The notes beneath the pieces are model-generated. The model was not told where the DNA came from and made no database searches. It worked only from the letters and a program-made list of their open reading frames with translations. The translations under genes were made by a program, and so were the position numbers. Below, one piece after another: positions 8,053-17,727 of a stretch of DNA of 64,000 nt (the first letter of the stretch is position 1; the number at the start of each line of letters is the position of its first letter). Source of the stretch: an uncultured Eubacteriales bacterium (GTDB lineage: Bacteria > Bacillota > Clostridia > Oscillospirales > CAG-272); assembly GCA_934467415.1 (NCBI GenBank), contig CAKSLQ010000002.1, positions 62,001 to 126,000 of the forward strand. Reading direction: 5' to 3'.

Positions 8053-8763
8053 TCAGTCTAAGATTCTGCCGTCGGTCGAGATCGTCACGACCTGCCAGGG
8101 CAGGAACTTGCCGCTTGCCATGAGCGCCGTCTTCGCCGCCTGCTCCAACCCGCCGCAGCAGGGGACCTCCATGCGCACGACGGTCACGCTCACGATGTTG
8201 TTCAGCTTGATTATTTCCGTAAGTTTGGCAGCATAATCAGCATCGTCGAGCTTCGGGCAGCCGATCAGCGTGATTTTGCCGCGCATGAAGTCTTCGTGCA
8301 GCCGCGCGCAGGCATAGGCGGCGCAATCGGCGCAGACCAGCAGCTTTGCCCCGTCGAAATAGGGGGCGTTGACCGGAACGAGCCGCAGCTGGCAGGGCCA
8401 CTGCGCAAGGCGGGAGACCGCCGCACCGGGCGATGCCGCGGCGGGCGCGTCCCCGCTCCGGTCAAAGCGGGCGAGACGTTGGCCGGGGCAGCCGCCGTGC
8501 GCGTGTACGGCGGGCGGCGCGTTCTTCTTCGCTTTGGCGGCCAGCACCGCCGCCTCGTCATAGGCGGCAGCCTCCCGCTCGACGAAGGTGATTGCGCCCG
8601 TCGGGCAGGCGGGCAGGCAGTCGCCGAGGCCGTCGCAGTAGTCGTCACGCAGCAGCTTTGCCTTGCCATCTACCATGCCGATGGCGCCCTCGTGACAGGC
8701 CGCGGCGCAAGCGCCGCAGCCGTTGCATTTCTCTTCATCAATATGAATGATTTTCCGAACCAT
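8053..8763 (-). CDS. 4Fe-4S ferredoxin-domain protein with extra cysteine motifs
   Basis: A 236-residue protein. The N-terminus is a two-cluster ferredoxin domain: Cys13, 16, 19 and 23 form a complete 4Fe-4S motif. The second motif is CDGLGDCLPACP (Cys43, 49, 53), where Leu46 stands at the usual second-cysteine place, as is common in this subfamily. The C-terminal half holds CADCAAYAC and VPCCGG, pointing to further metal or redox sites. It probably transfers electrons in the cytoplasm; no partner enzyme is adjacent. AGAGAGG precedes the ATG. It is the first gene of a short operon with the bile salt hydrolase and has a consensus promoter about 110 bases upstream. Confidence 0.85.
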   Translation of the reverse strand: MVRKIIHIDEEKCNGCGACAAACHEGAIGMVDGKAKLLRDDYCDGLGDCLPACPTGAITFVEREAAAYDEAAVLAAKAKKNAPPAVHAHGGCPGQRLARFDRSGDAPAAASPGAAVSRLAQWPCQLRLVPVNAPYFDGAKLLVCADCAAYACARLHEDFMRGKITLIGCPKLDDADYAAKLTEIIKLNNIVSVTVVRMEVPCCGGLEQAAKTALMASGKFLPWQVVTISTDGRILD

Positions 8764-8902
8764 GTACAGTTCCTCTCTTTCATCGGTGTGCCTCCAGTAT
8801 ACAGCGGCACGCGCGCAAATTCGGTTGCAAAAGCAACGAATCGCAAATAAAAGCGAAAAACCTGTCCGATATGATTATACGCCGCCGCGCACCCGTTGTC
8901 AA
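8764..8902 (-). promoter_or_regulatory. Consensus promoter and leader of the ferredoxin operon
   Basis: On the minus strand TTGACA (8902-8897), 17 bases, then TATAAT (8879-8874), both perfect. The leader of about 105 bases contains a hairpin built from TTGC-TTTT-GCAA with flanking ATTCG/CGAAT, then GGAGG followed by an out-of-frame ATG before the real start. Confidence 0.8.
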
Positions 8903-8926
8903 TCCGGCGATTTTTTGCCGAAAGCC

Positions 8927-8955
8927 TTGACAAAACGTCGGCCGTGTGCTACCAT
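8927..8955 (+). promoter_or_regulatory. Promoter of the proS T-box leader
   Basis: TTGACA (8927-8932), a 17-base spacer and TACCAT (8950-8955). It lies back to back with the ferredoxin promoter. Confidence 0.8.
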
Positions 8956-8961
8956 GAACAA

Positions 8962-9195
8962 AAGACCATGACGAAAAAACAGTAGGCAGCATAGCGCCGC
9001 AGAGAGAAGCCGGAAGGTGCAAGGCTTTGGCGGGAGGCTGGCGAACCCGTTTTCCGAGTCTGCGGCGATGAGCCGCACGGTGCGTCCGTTATCGCGCGGG
9101 CGGCATTTGCCGCGATGAGTGCGGAGAGCTTCTCCGAATTCGGGTGGTAACACGGAGCCTTTCGTCCCGAGCCTTGACGGCCGGGGCGCTTTTTA
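8962..9195 (+). promoter_or_regulatory. T-box leader (proline) controlling proS
   Basis: Stem I is closed by CCGCAGA (8997-9003) / TCTGCGG (9059-9065) with the AGAGAG motif at its 5' base. Near its 3' side GAACCCG carries a candidate specifier codon CCC (9046-9048), read as proline and matching the downstream proline-tRNA ligase. The T-box sequence CGGGTGGTAACACGG lies at 9141-9155. It is followed by a terminator stem CGTCCCG-A-GCC / GGC-CGGGGCG (9163-9188) with a T run (9190-9194). Uncharged tRNA-Pro would favour the antiterminator and turn the operon on. Confidence 0.9.
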
Positions 9196-9240
9196 TTTTC
9201 AGTCATATTTGAATTTTTGATATATATCGGAGGCAACACT

Positions 9241-10983
9241 ATGAAACTCAGCAAGCTTGTCGGCGACCGCTTTAAGGAAAAGCCCGCCGGCGCCGTCATC
9301 GACAGCCACGCGCTGATGCTGCGCGGCGGCTACATGAAGTTTGTGGGCAGCGGCATTTTCTCGCAGTTCCCGCCGCTCTACCGCATCACCGCCAAGATCG
9401 AGAAGATCCTGCGCGAGGAGATGGACAAAATCGACGGACAGGAGGTCCTCTTCCCCGTGACGATGCCCGCATCGCTCTGGGAGGAATCCGGCCGTTATTC
9501 GAGCATCCAGTCCGAGCTGCTCCGCTTCAAGGACAGAAACAACACGCCGATGGTGCTCGGCATGACACATGAGGAAGCCGCCGTGCAGCTTGTCCGCGAC
9601 TATGCGACCAGCTACTCGAAGTACCCCTTCATGATCTATCAGATCCAGACCAAGTTCCGCGACGAGGCGCGCCCGCGCGCAGGCATGATCCGCGTGCGCG
9701 AGTTTACGATGAAGGACGCCTACTCCTTCCACACCTCGCAGGCCGACCTCGAGGCCTACTACGACCGCTGCCACCGCGCTTACGAGCGCATTTTCGCCCG
9801 TGCGGGCGTTCCCGAGGTCGTCTCGGTCAAGTCCGACTCCGGCATGATGGGCGGCAGCGTGTCGCATGAGTTCATGCTGCTCACGCCGATCGGTGAGGAT
9901 ACGCTGGTCATCTGCCCCGAATGCGGCTACAGTGCCAACATGGAGGCGGCGGACTGCATCGTCGCAAAGCCTGCCGACGAGGCGGAAGCGCCGCTCACCC
10001 GCGTTCATACGCCCGGCGCACACACCATTGAAGAGGTTTGCGCCCAGCTCAATATCCCCGTGGAGAAGACCGCAAAAGCCGTCGTCTACCAGGAAAACCT
10101 GACCGACGACTACATCATCGTCTTCACGCGCGGCGATCTCGACGTCAACGAGACCAAGCTGCGCAACTTCCTCGGCAAGGAGATCCACCCCGCGCTGATC
10201 ACCGAAGAATCCGGCATCGTCGCCGGCTTCATCGGCGCGCACGACTTTAAGGGCAAGGCGACGCTCTGCTTCGACCGCTCGCTCGAGGGCGCGAAGAACC
10301 TCGTCTGCGGCGCAAACGAGGTGGACTACCACTACACCGGGTTCAACGCCGAGCGCGACTACGGCAAGGTCGAATACCACGACCTCTCCAAGGCGATTGC
10401 GGGCGGCATCTGCCCGAACTGCGGCAAACACACGCTGACCGTATCGAACGGCATTGAAGTGGGCAACATCTTCCAGCTCGGCACGAAGTACACGAAGACG
10501 ATGAACATGACCTACCTCGACGAGGCAGGCGAGAGCAAGAACCCGATCATGGGCTGCTACGGCATCGGCGTCGGCAGACTTGCCGCGTCGGTCTGCGAGG
10601 CGCGCCACGACGACTACGGCCCGATCTGGCCGATCACGATCGCACCCTGGCAGGTGCAGCTCTGCTGCGTCCGTGCGGATGACGCCGCCTGCAAGTCCTT
10701 TGCGGACGGGCTTTACGCCGCCATGCAGAAGGACGGCATTGAAGTGATGTACGACGACCGCGACGTGCGCGCGGGCGTCATGTTCTCGGACGCCGACCTG
10801 CTCGGCACGCCGGTGCGCGTGGTCGTCAGCCCGCGCAATATGGGCGAGGGGCTTGTCGAGATCTCGACCCGCGACAAGCAGGTGGACATCAAGGTTCCGA
10901 AGGAGGAAGCGCTCGACGCCGTGAAGCGTGTTGTCGCCGACCTGTTTGCCGCGATCGACGCAAAAGTACCCGAAAGCATCTGA
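9241..10983 (+). CDS. proS: Proline--tRNA ligase, bacterial editing type
   Basis: A 580-residue class II aminoacyl-tRNA synthetase that joins proline to tRNA-Pro in the cytoplasm. The ATG at 9241 follows CGGAGG and fits the family start MKLSKLVGDRFKEKPAGA. Motif 2 is seen in QTKFRDEARPRAGMIRVREF, and motif 3 in MGCYGIGVGRLAASV. Between motifs 2 and 3 lies the YbaK-like editing insertion (about residues 235-390) that removes mischarged alanine. The C-terminal anticodon-binding domain begins near residue 465. Length matches the family. It leads an operon with ppa and hom, all under the T-box. Confidence 0.97.
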   Translation: MKLSKLVGDRFKEKPAGAVIDSHALMLRGGYMKFVGSGIFSQFPPLYRITAKIEKILREEMDKIDGQEVLFPVTMPASLWEESGRYSSIQSELLRFKDRNNTPMVLGMTHEEAAVQLVRDYATSYSKYPFMIYQIQTKFRDEARPRAGMIRVREFTMKDAYSFHTSQADLEAYYDRCHRAYERIFARAGVPEVVSVKSDSGMMGGSVSHEFMLLTPIGEDTLVICPECGYSANMEAADCIVAKPADEAEAPLTRVHTPGAHTIEEVCAQLNIPVEKTAKAVVYQENLTDDYIIVFTRGDLDVNETKLRNFLGKEIHPALITEESGIVAGFIGAHDFKGKATLCFDRSLEGAKNLVCGANEVDYHYTGFNAERDYGKVEYHDLSKAIAGGICPNCGKHTLTVSNGIEVGNIFQLGTKYTKTMNMTYLDEAGESKNPIMGCYGIGVGRLAASVCEARHDDYGPIWPITIAPWQVQLCCVRADDAACKSFADGLYAAMQKDGIEVMYDDRDVRAGVMFSDADLLGTPVRVVVSPRNMGEGLVEISTRDKQVDIKVPKEEALDAVKRVVADLFAAIDAKVPESI

Positions 10984-11006
10984 CACTTGCCGATAAGGAG
11001 GTCTGC

Positions 11007-11540
11007 ATGAGCAACATCTGGCATGACATGAACCCGAAGCGCATCACGCCGCGCGACTTTGAGTGCGTGATTGAGATCACCAAGGGCTCGAAGAAGAAAT
11101 ACGAGCTGGACAAGGAGTGCGGGCTCTTGCGGCTCGACCGCATCCTGTACACCTCGACGCACTACCCCGCCAACTACGGCTTCATTCCCCGCACCTACGG
11201 CGACGACAACGACCCGCTGGACGTGCTGGTGCTCTGCTCGGAGTCGATCGAGCCGATGACGCTGGTGCGCTGCTATCCCATCGGCGTCATCTCGATGATC
11301 GACAACGGGCGCAACGACGAGAAGATCATCGCCATCCCGTTCAGCGACCCGACCTACAACCAGTACAAGAGCATCGACGAGCTGCCGGCGCACACCTTTG
11401 ACGAGATGCGGCATTTCTTCAGCGTCTACAAGGCGCTGGAGAACAAGGAGACCGCCGTCAACGAGGTGCTCGGCCCGGACGAAGCCGTCAAGATCATTTC
11501 GGACGCAATCATACACTACGTGGACACGTTCTGCAAGTAA
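11007..11540 (+). CDS. ppa: Inorganic pyrophosphatase, family I
   Basis: A 177-residue soluble enzyme that splits pyrophosphate to phosphate. It contains the metal-binding signature GDDNDPLDVLVL and the upstream ANYGFIPRTY strand typical of family I enzymes. Its place 23 bases behind proS fits its job, since tRNA charging releases pyrophosphate. AAGGAGG precedes the ATG. The length is normal for bacterial family I pyrophosphatases. Confidence 0.96.
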   Translation: MSNIWHDMNPKRITPRDFECVIEITKGSKKKYELDKECGLLRLDRILYTSTHYPANYGFIPRTYGDDNDPLDVLVLCSESIEPMTLVRCYPIGVISMIDNGRNDEKIIAIPFSDPTYNQYKSIDELPAHTFDEMRHFFSVYKALENKETAVNEVLGPDEAVKIISDAIIHYVDTFCK

Positions 11541-11555
11541 AGCAAAGGAGAACCC

Positions 11556-12743
11556 ATGACTTACATTGCCCTTCTCGGGCTGGGCGTTGTCGGCAGAGGC
11601 ACGCTCGACCTGCTTTCCGAAAACCGCGATATGCTTGCCGCCCGCCTCGGCGACGAAATCGAGGTCAAATACATCCTCGATCTGCGCGATTTTCCCGGTA
11701 CGCCGTTTGAATCCAAAGTCGTCCACGACTTTGACGTCATCCTGCGCGACGGTGCGGTGACGCTCGTCGCAGAAATGATGGGCGGCGCACACCCGGCCTA
11801 TGACTACACCAAGGCCTGCCTTGCGGCGGGCAAGCACGTCGTCACCTCCAATAAGGAGGTCGTCGCCACGTTCGGCGAGGAGCTGTTGCAGATCGCACGC
11901 GCACACGGCGTGAGCTACGCATTTGAAGCGAGCGTCGGCGGCGGCATTCCGATCGTGCGCCCGCTGGCCAACGACTTTCTGTCAAACGAGGTCGTCGGCA
12001 TCTCCGGCATTCTGAACGGTACGACCAACTATATTCTCACCGAAATGACGGCGAAAGGCCGCAGCTTTGCCGATGCGCTGGCGGACGCGCAGGCAAAGGG
12101 CTACGCCGAGAAAGATCCGACCGCGGACGTGGACGGCATCGACACCTGCCGCAAGATCTGCATCCTCACCGGCATTGCCACCGGCGTCCTGCCGGATGCG
12201 AAGACGGTGCGCACCGAGGGCATCCGCGGCATCGAAAAGGACGATGTCGCCCTGCTTGCAAAGAGCGGACGCGCCGTCAAGCTGCTCGGCCGGATGCAGC
12301 GCACGGACGGGAGACCCTGCCCGATCGTCGCGCCCTTTGTCTGCCCGGACGCAAGCCCGCTTGCCCATGTGAACGACGTGTTCAACGGCATCATGGTGAG
12401 CGGCGCCTCCCTCGGCGACACGATGTTCTACGGGCGCGGCGCAGGCGCCGCACCGACCGCGAGCGCCGTGGTGACCGACATTGTCGCCACCCTGCGCGAC
12501 GGCGCGGGCAGCTTTGCCCCCGTCTTCACGGCAGTCACTGCCGAAAACTGCGCGTCCTCCGCCGCCTTCACCTGCCGCCGCTATGTCCGCTCCTCCCTCT
12601 CCGAGGCGACGCTGACGGCCAAGCTCGGCACGCTGACCACGCTGGACGGCGGCGCGTATATCACCGCGCGCGCTTTCTCCGAGGCGGAGTTTGACGCCAT
12701 CGCCCCCACGCTCGGGCTGATTTCCACCCTGCGCGTGCTGTAA
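11556..12743 (+). CDS. hom: Homoserine dehydrogenase
   Basis: A 395-residue enzyme reducing aspartate semialdehyde to homoserine for threonine and methionine synthesis. The NAD(P)-binding start is LLGLGVVGRGT. TSNKEVVA, GGGIPIVRPL, GILNGTTNYIL and AEKDPTADVDGIDTCRKI mark the catalytic domain. After about residue 335 the chain is shorter than a full ACT domain, though CRRYVR, AYITARAFSEAEF and STLRVL still resemble ACT strands, so feedback control by threonine may be weak or altered. AAAGGAG precedes the ATG. It is the last gene of the proS operon and is followed by a terminator. Confidence 0.94.
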   Translation: MTYIALLGLGVVGRGTLDLLSENRDMLAARLGDEIEVKYILDLRDFPGTPFESKVVHDFDVILRDGAVTLVAEMMGGAHPAYDYTKACLAAGKHVVTSNKEVVATFGEELLQIARAHGVSYAFEASVGGGIPIVRPLANDFLSNEVVGISGILNGTTNYILTEMTAKGRSFADALADAQAKGYAEKDPTADVDGIDTCRKICILTGIATGVLPDAKTVRTEGIRGIEKDDVALLAKSGRAVKLLGRMQRTDGRPCPIVAPFVCPDASPLAHVNDVFNGIMVSGASLGDTMFYGRGAGAAPTASAVVTDIVATLRDGAGSFAPVFTAVTAENCASSAAFTCRRYVRSSLSEATLTAKLGTLTTLDGGAYITARAFSEAEFDAIAPTLGLISTLRVL

Positions 12744-12758
12744 ACGGCAAAGAGAAAA

Positions 12759-12795
12759 CAGGCAGAAGTCAGGGATGGACTTTTGCCTGCTTTTT
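12759..12795 (+). terminator. Terminator of the proS-ppa-hom operon
   Basis: Stem CAGGCAGAAGTC (12759-12770) / GACTTTTGCCTG (12778-12789) followed by a T run (12791-12795). Confidence 0.85.
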
Positions 12796-12799
12796 GTAT

Positions 12800-13170
12800 G
12801 GGTGCAGCAACGGCGGGAGCAAGCCCCCGCCCTACGGCATAAACTCGGTTTTTGCTATCATTTTCAGCCCCCTCGGTGAGGGACGGCGTACGAGACGCGA
12901 TGCGTCTCGCGGAGTTTTCCCGATGGGAAAACATCCTCCACCGACAGGTGACTGGGGGAGTTTTGCTCTCTGCAAAAAACTCCTTCCACCGCAAGCGTGA
13001 TGTTTCCCGTAAGGGAAACTCATTGGAAACGCTTTGCGTTTCCGTCCCCGTCTCCCTCAACGAGGGAGGTAAAAGTTAAAGCGGCACAGATGCCGCATCT
13101 TTCGGCTCTCCTGCACAAGGGAGGCATAGTTAGAGCGCATCACCGTTGCCGCATATACTGCTATCGAGCA
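12800..13170. repeat. Cluster of short palindromic repeats
   Basis: This 476-base space without a convincing gene is packed with dyads. They are GAGACGC-GAT-GCGTCTC (12892-12908), GTTTTCCC-GAT-GGGAAAAC (12914-12932), a GGAGTTTT/AAAACTCC stem (12957-12983), GTTTCCC-GTAA-GGGAAAC (13002-13019), GGAAACGC-TTT-GCGTTTCC (13025-13043) and GCGGCA-CAGA-TGCCGC (13081-13096). A module of the form CGGCGGGAG ... CCCTACGG begins it (about 12811-12837) and recurs near 31340. They look like mosaic REP- or MITE-like repeats; no transposase is present. Confidence 0.75.
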
Positions 13171-13219
13171 ATGCTCAAAAACCATATGCGCATCGGCTGC
13201 CGATGCCGAAAGGTTTATC

Positions 13220-13612
13220 ATGTATCTGACCGATATACGCGGATTTACCGCGGAGGAGGGCGTGCGCCTGTATCGGTTTGACAAGGCCGATACGGAGGCG
13301 GCAGCAAAGCAGCTGGCCGTCTCGGGGCGGCTGCCCGCGCTCTTTACACTCTGCGGCGGCGACCTCGTCGTCGGCGCCGCGGACGATACGCCGGGCGCGC
13401 CGCCCTCTCCGCTCTGCAAGTTCACCATCCACGGCATGGGCCTGTGCGGCGACAAGGGTCTGACGCTCTACTTTGCACGGTTCTGCGCGAAATACGGCAT
13501 TTCCCCGCTGTTCGTCACCCTGTCCGATATGGCGCTCTCCTTTTTCGCGGCGGCGGAGATGCGCGATTTCATTCTCGATGCACTCTGCGCATACTTCCCG
13601 ATCTGGGCATAG
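13220..13612 (+). CDS. Small protein of unknown function
   Basis: A 130-residue ORF whose codon use (strong G/C in third positions, few rare codons) looks like that of its neighbours. I do not recognise the family. Residues 1-75 look globular (VRLYRFDKADTEAAAKQLAV, ALFTLCGGDLVVGAADDTPG). The C-terminal part is moderately hydrophobic (LYFARFCAKYGISPLFVTLS, LSFFAAAEMRDFILDALCAYF). AAAGG lies eight bases before the ATG. The last 145 bases overlap, head-on, the 3' end of the alanine symporter gene on the other strand. It may be an ordinary small cytoplasmic protein or a decayed one. Confidence 0.5.
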   Translation: MYLTDIRGFTAEEGVRLYRFDKADTEAAAKQLAVSGRLPALFTLCGGDLVVGAADDTPGAPPSPLCKFTIHGMGLCGDKGLTLYFARFCAKYGISPLFVTLSDMALSFFAAAEMRDFILDALCAYFPIWA

Positions 13613-14898
13613 AACGCATCGTGCGCCGCGAAGATTTCATCAGCGCCTGCCGTCACCGCCGCCATGTTGACAAAGAGCAGCAGGCAGATGACGGTGTCCG
13701 ACAGCGTCCAGACCGCCGCGGGCGCGGCAATCGCCCCGCAGAGCTGCGCCAGGCAGTAACAGACAAGAAACGCGCCGCGCGCGCCGCGTCCGCCGGTGAA
13801 ATACCCAAGGGACGCCATACCGTAATAGCCGTAGGCCACGATCGTTGCAAACGCAAACAGAAACACGAACGCGAACATCAGCAGCGGCGCCCCTTTCCCG
13901 AACACGGTGGCAAATGCCGCCGTACACAGACGGACGCCCGCCGCGCCGTAGACGGCGAGATCGTCGCCGAGCGATGTCAGGATCGCAAGCGCGGTGAGCG
14001 TGCAGAGCAGCACCGTATCGCAGAACACCTCCAAAATACCGAACAGTCCCTGCCTTGCGGGGACTGTTTCTTTTGTCTCGGCATGAGCGGCGGCCGCCGT
14101 GCCGCAGCCCGCCTCGTTGGAGAACAGCCCCTTGACGATGCCCTGCCGCAGCGCAGGCGACAGGAGAAAGCCGACAAACCCGCCGGAGGCCGCCGCGGGA
14201 CGGAATGCCCCCGCGAAGATCGCGCCGAGCGCGGCCGGGAGATTTGCCGCATGGAGGACGATCACGCCGAGGCTTGCCGCGATATAGCCGGCCGCCATCA
14301 CGGGCACGACCACGGCGGACAGGCCGAACAGATCGACGCCGAAAAAGAAGATCAGCGCGGCGGCGATCGCAAGGACGAGCCCGGTGGCAAGCGGCTCGAC
14401 GCCGAGGCCTGCCGCCGCCTCGGCGATGGCACTGCTCTGGATCACACCGCCGACCGCCACGCTGTCAAACACGAGCAGCCCGGCAAACAGCGCCGCCGCC
14501 CCGCGCCCGAGCGCCGCGCGGATATAATACGGCGCGCCGCCGACGGTCTTGCCGCCGCGCGTCTCCCGATGCAGCATTCCAAGGATGATCTCGGCATATT
14601 TGAGCGACATGGTGACAAACGCCCCCACCCACATCCAAAAAACCGCGCCCGCGCCGCCGAGCGTAAGTGCAACGGCGACACCGGATATGTTCCCCACCCC
14701 CACCGTGCCGCCGAGCGACAGCAGCATCTGCCGGACGCCGCCGTGCGGCAGCGCGCGCAGCGTGCGGAGCGGATGCAGCAGGTAGAATGCGCGGAAGCGC
14801 GCCGTGAACGCCGCGCCCGACGCAAGAACGAGCAAGGCGGCGGCGATCGACAAAAAATATTGGTTTACGCCGTCAAGTGCTAAAATCAAACCGTGCAT
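13468..14898 (-). CDS. Alanine/glycine:cation symporter (AGCS family)
   Basis: A 476-residue membrane protein with about ten helices that takes up alanine or glycine with sodium ions. Family motifs include GGTVGVGNISGVAVALTLGG near residue 63 and GAVFWMWVGAFVTMSLKYAE. LFSNEAGCGTAAAAHA near residue 270 matches the conserved signature of the family. The ATG follows GGAGGGGG. About 60 residues at the C-terminus (after FAAHDAFYAQ) are poorly conserved, charged, and encoded on the antisense of the small ORF at 13220-13612. No terminator separates the two converging genes. Confidence 0.92.
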   Translation of the reverse strand: MHGLILALDGVNQYFLSIAAALLVLASGAAFTARFRAFYLLHPLRTLRALPHGGVRQMLLSLGGTVGVGNISGVAVALTLGGAGAVFWMWVGAFVTMSLKYAEIILGMLHRETRGGKTVGGAPYYIRAALGRGAAALFAGLLVFDSVAVGGVIQSSAIAEAAAGLGVEPLATGLVLAIAAALIFFFGVDLFGLSAVVVPVMAAGYIAASLGVIVLHAANLPAALGAIFAGAFRPAAASGGFVGFLLSPALRQGIVKGLFSNEAGCGTAAAAHAETKETVPARQGLFGILEVFCDTVLLCTLTALAILTSLGDDLAVYGAAGVRLCTAAFATVFGKGAPLLMFAFVFLFAFATIVAYGYYGMASLGYFTGGRGARGAFLVCYCLAQLCGAIAAPAAVWTLSDTVICLLLFVNMAAVTAGADEIFAAHDAFYAQIGKYAQSASRMKSRISAAAKKESAISDRVTNSGEMPYFAQNRAK

Positions 14899-14955
14899 AG
14901 GCGACCCCCTCCGCGGAAAATATATGCCGCGGCAGGAGCGTCGATACCCCCGTAA

Positions 14956-17060
<2,105 letters not shown>

Positions 17061-17077
17061 TTGAAAACAAATCGGTG

Positions 17078-17113
17078 AAAAATACCGCAGGCGTTTCCGC
17101 CTGCGGTATTTTT
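17078..17113 (+). terminator. Terminator of groESL
   Basis: Sixteen-base perfect stem AAAAATACCGCAGGCG (17078-17093) / CGCCTGCGGTATTTTT (17098-17113) with a four-base loop and a terminal T run. Confidence 0.95.
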
Positions 17114-17128
17114 TCATCCTTCTCTGTT

Positions 17129-17148
17129 CTGTCCGATTTATCGGACAG
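17129..17148. promoter_or_regulatory. Perfect 20-bp palindrome, probable operator
   Basis: CTGTCCGAT-TT-ATCGGACAG is a perfect dyad with no T run behind it, so it is not a terminator. A TACAAT (17158-17163) lies just downstream and the palindrome covers the matching -35 position. Binding by a dimeric repressor or activator of the ImmA-type gene is the simplest reading; the regulator is unknown. Confidence 0.6.
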
Positions 17149-17185
17149 ATAAAATGCTACAATGCAGATGTAGGGAGGGATGCAT

Positions 17186-17650
17186 ATGGTTGCGGCAAGA
17201 GAAGTTCGCCGCCGCGCCGCGCAGGTTCTGCGCGAGTACGGCACGGGCGATCCGTTTACGCTGGCGCGCGAGATGCACATCGAGATTCTGGTGCGCGAGC
17301 TCGGCACACTGAAGGGGTTTTACAAGGATGTCTACGGCGCGCCGTTCATCTTTCTGTCCCGCCGCCTGACGCGCGGCGAGGCAAGGCTGGTCTGCGCGCA
17401 CGAGCTGGGGCATCATCTGCTGCACCGGCAGTTTGCGGCGTTCGGCTTTGAGGAGGTCTCGGTCTTTTCACCCGCGTCACGGCGCGAATACGAGGCCAAT
17501 CTGTTTGCGGCGGAGCTGCTGCTCGATACCAAAGAGGTGTTCGCCGCGGCGCGCGCGGGCTATACGGCCGAGCGGATCGCGGCAGAGCTCGGCGCCGATG
17601 TGCGGCTGGTCGAGCTGAAGCTCGCATCGATGGGGCTTTCAAAAAAATAA
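17186..17650 (+). CDS. ImmA/IrrE family metallopeptidase
   Basis: A 154-residue zinc peptidase. The zinc motif is HELGHHLLH (His72, Glu73, His76), and EYEANLFAAELLL supplies the usual downstream Glu ligand. Such enzymes cut and inactivate a partner repressor (ImmR in ICEBs1, DdrO in Deinococcus). I place the start at 17186 because GGAGG is seven bases before it; the ATG at 17180 abuts that site. No Xre-type repressor gene is adjacent, so the substrate may lie elsewhere. The promoter region holds a perfect palindrome. Free-standing proteins of this type are also found outside mobile elements. Confidence 0.88.
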   Translation: MVAAREVRRRAAQVLREYGTGDPFTLAREMHIEILVRELGTLKGFYKDVYGAPFIFLSRRLTRGEARLVCAHELGHHLLHRQFAAFGFEEVSVFSPASRREYEANLFAAELLLDTKEVFAAARAGYTAERIAAELGADVRLVELKLASMGLSKK

Positions 17651-17727
17651 TCGTAAAAATTGTGTTCTGCTCTTCTCTGCGCCGCGAAAATGTGGTAAGA
17701 TAGAGAGGATAGGACGGTGAAGCCCCG

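Noticed and set aside
9199..10986. A minus-strand open frame of 595 codons
   Set aside because: Antisense of proS; no family motifs, no ribosome site.
12890..13050. Possible CRISPR array in the palindrome cluster
   Set aside because: The dyads differ from each other and there are no equal spacers or cas genes.
17129..17148. Palindrome read as a terminator of groESL
   Set aside because: A far stronger terminator stands at 17078-17113, and no T run follows this dyad.
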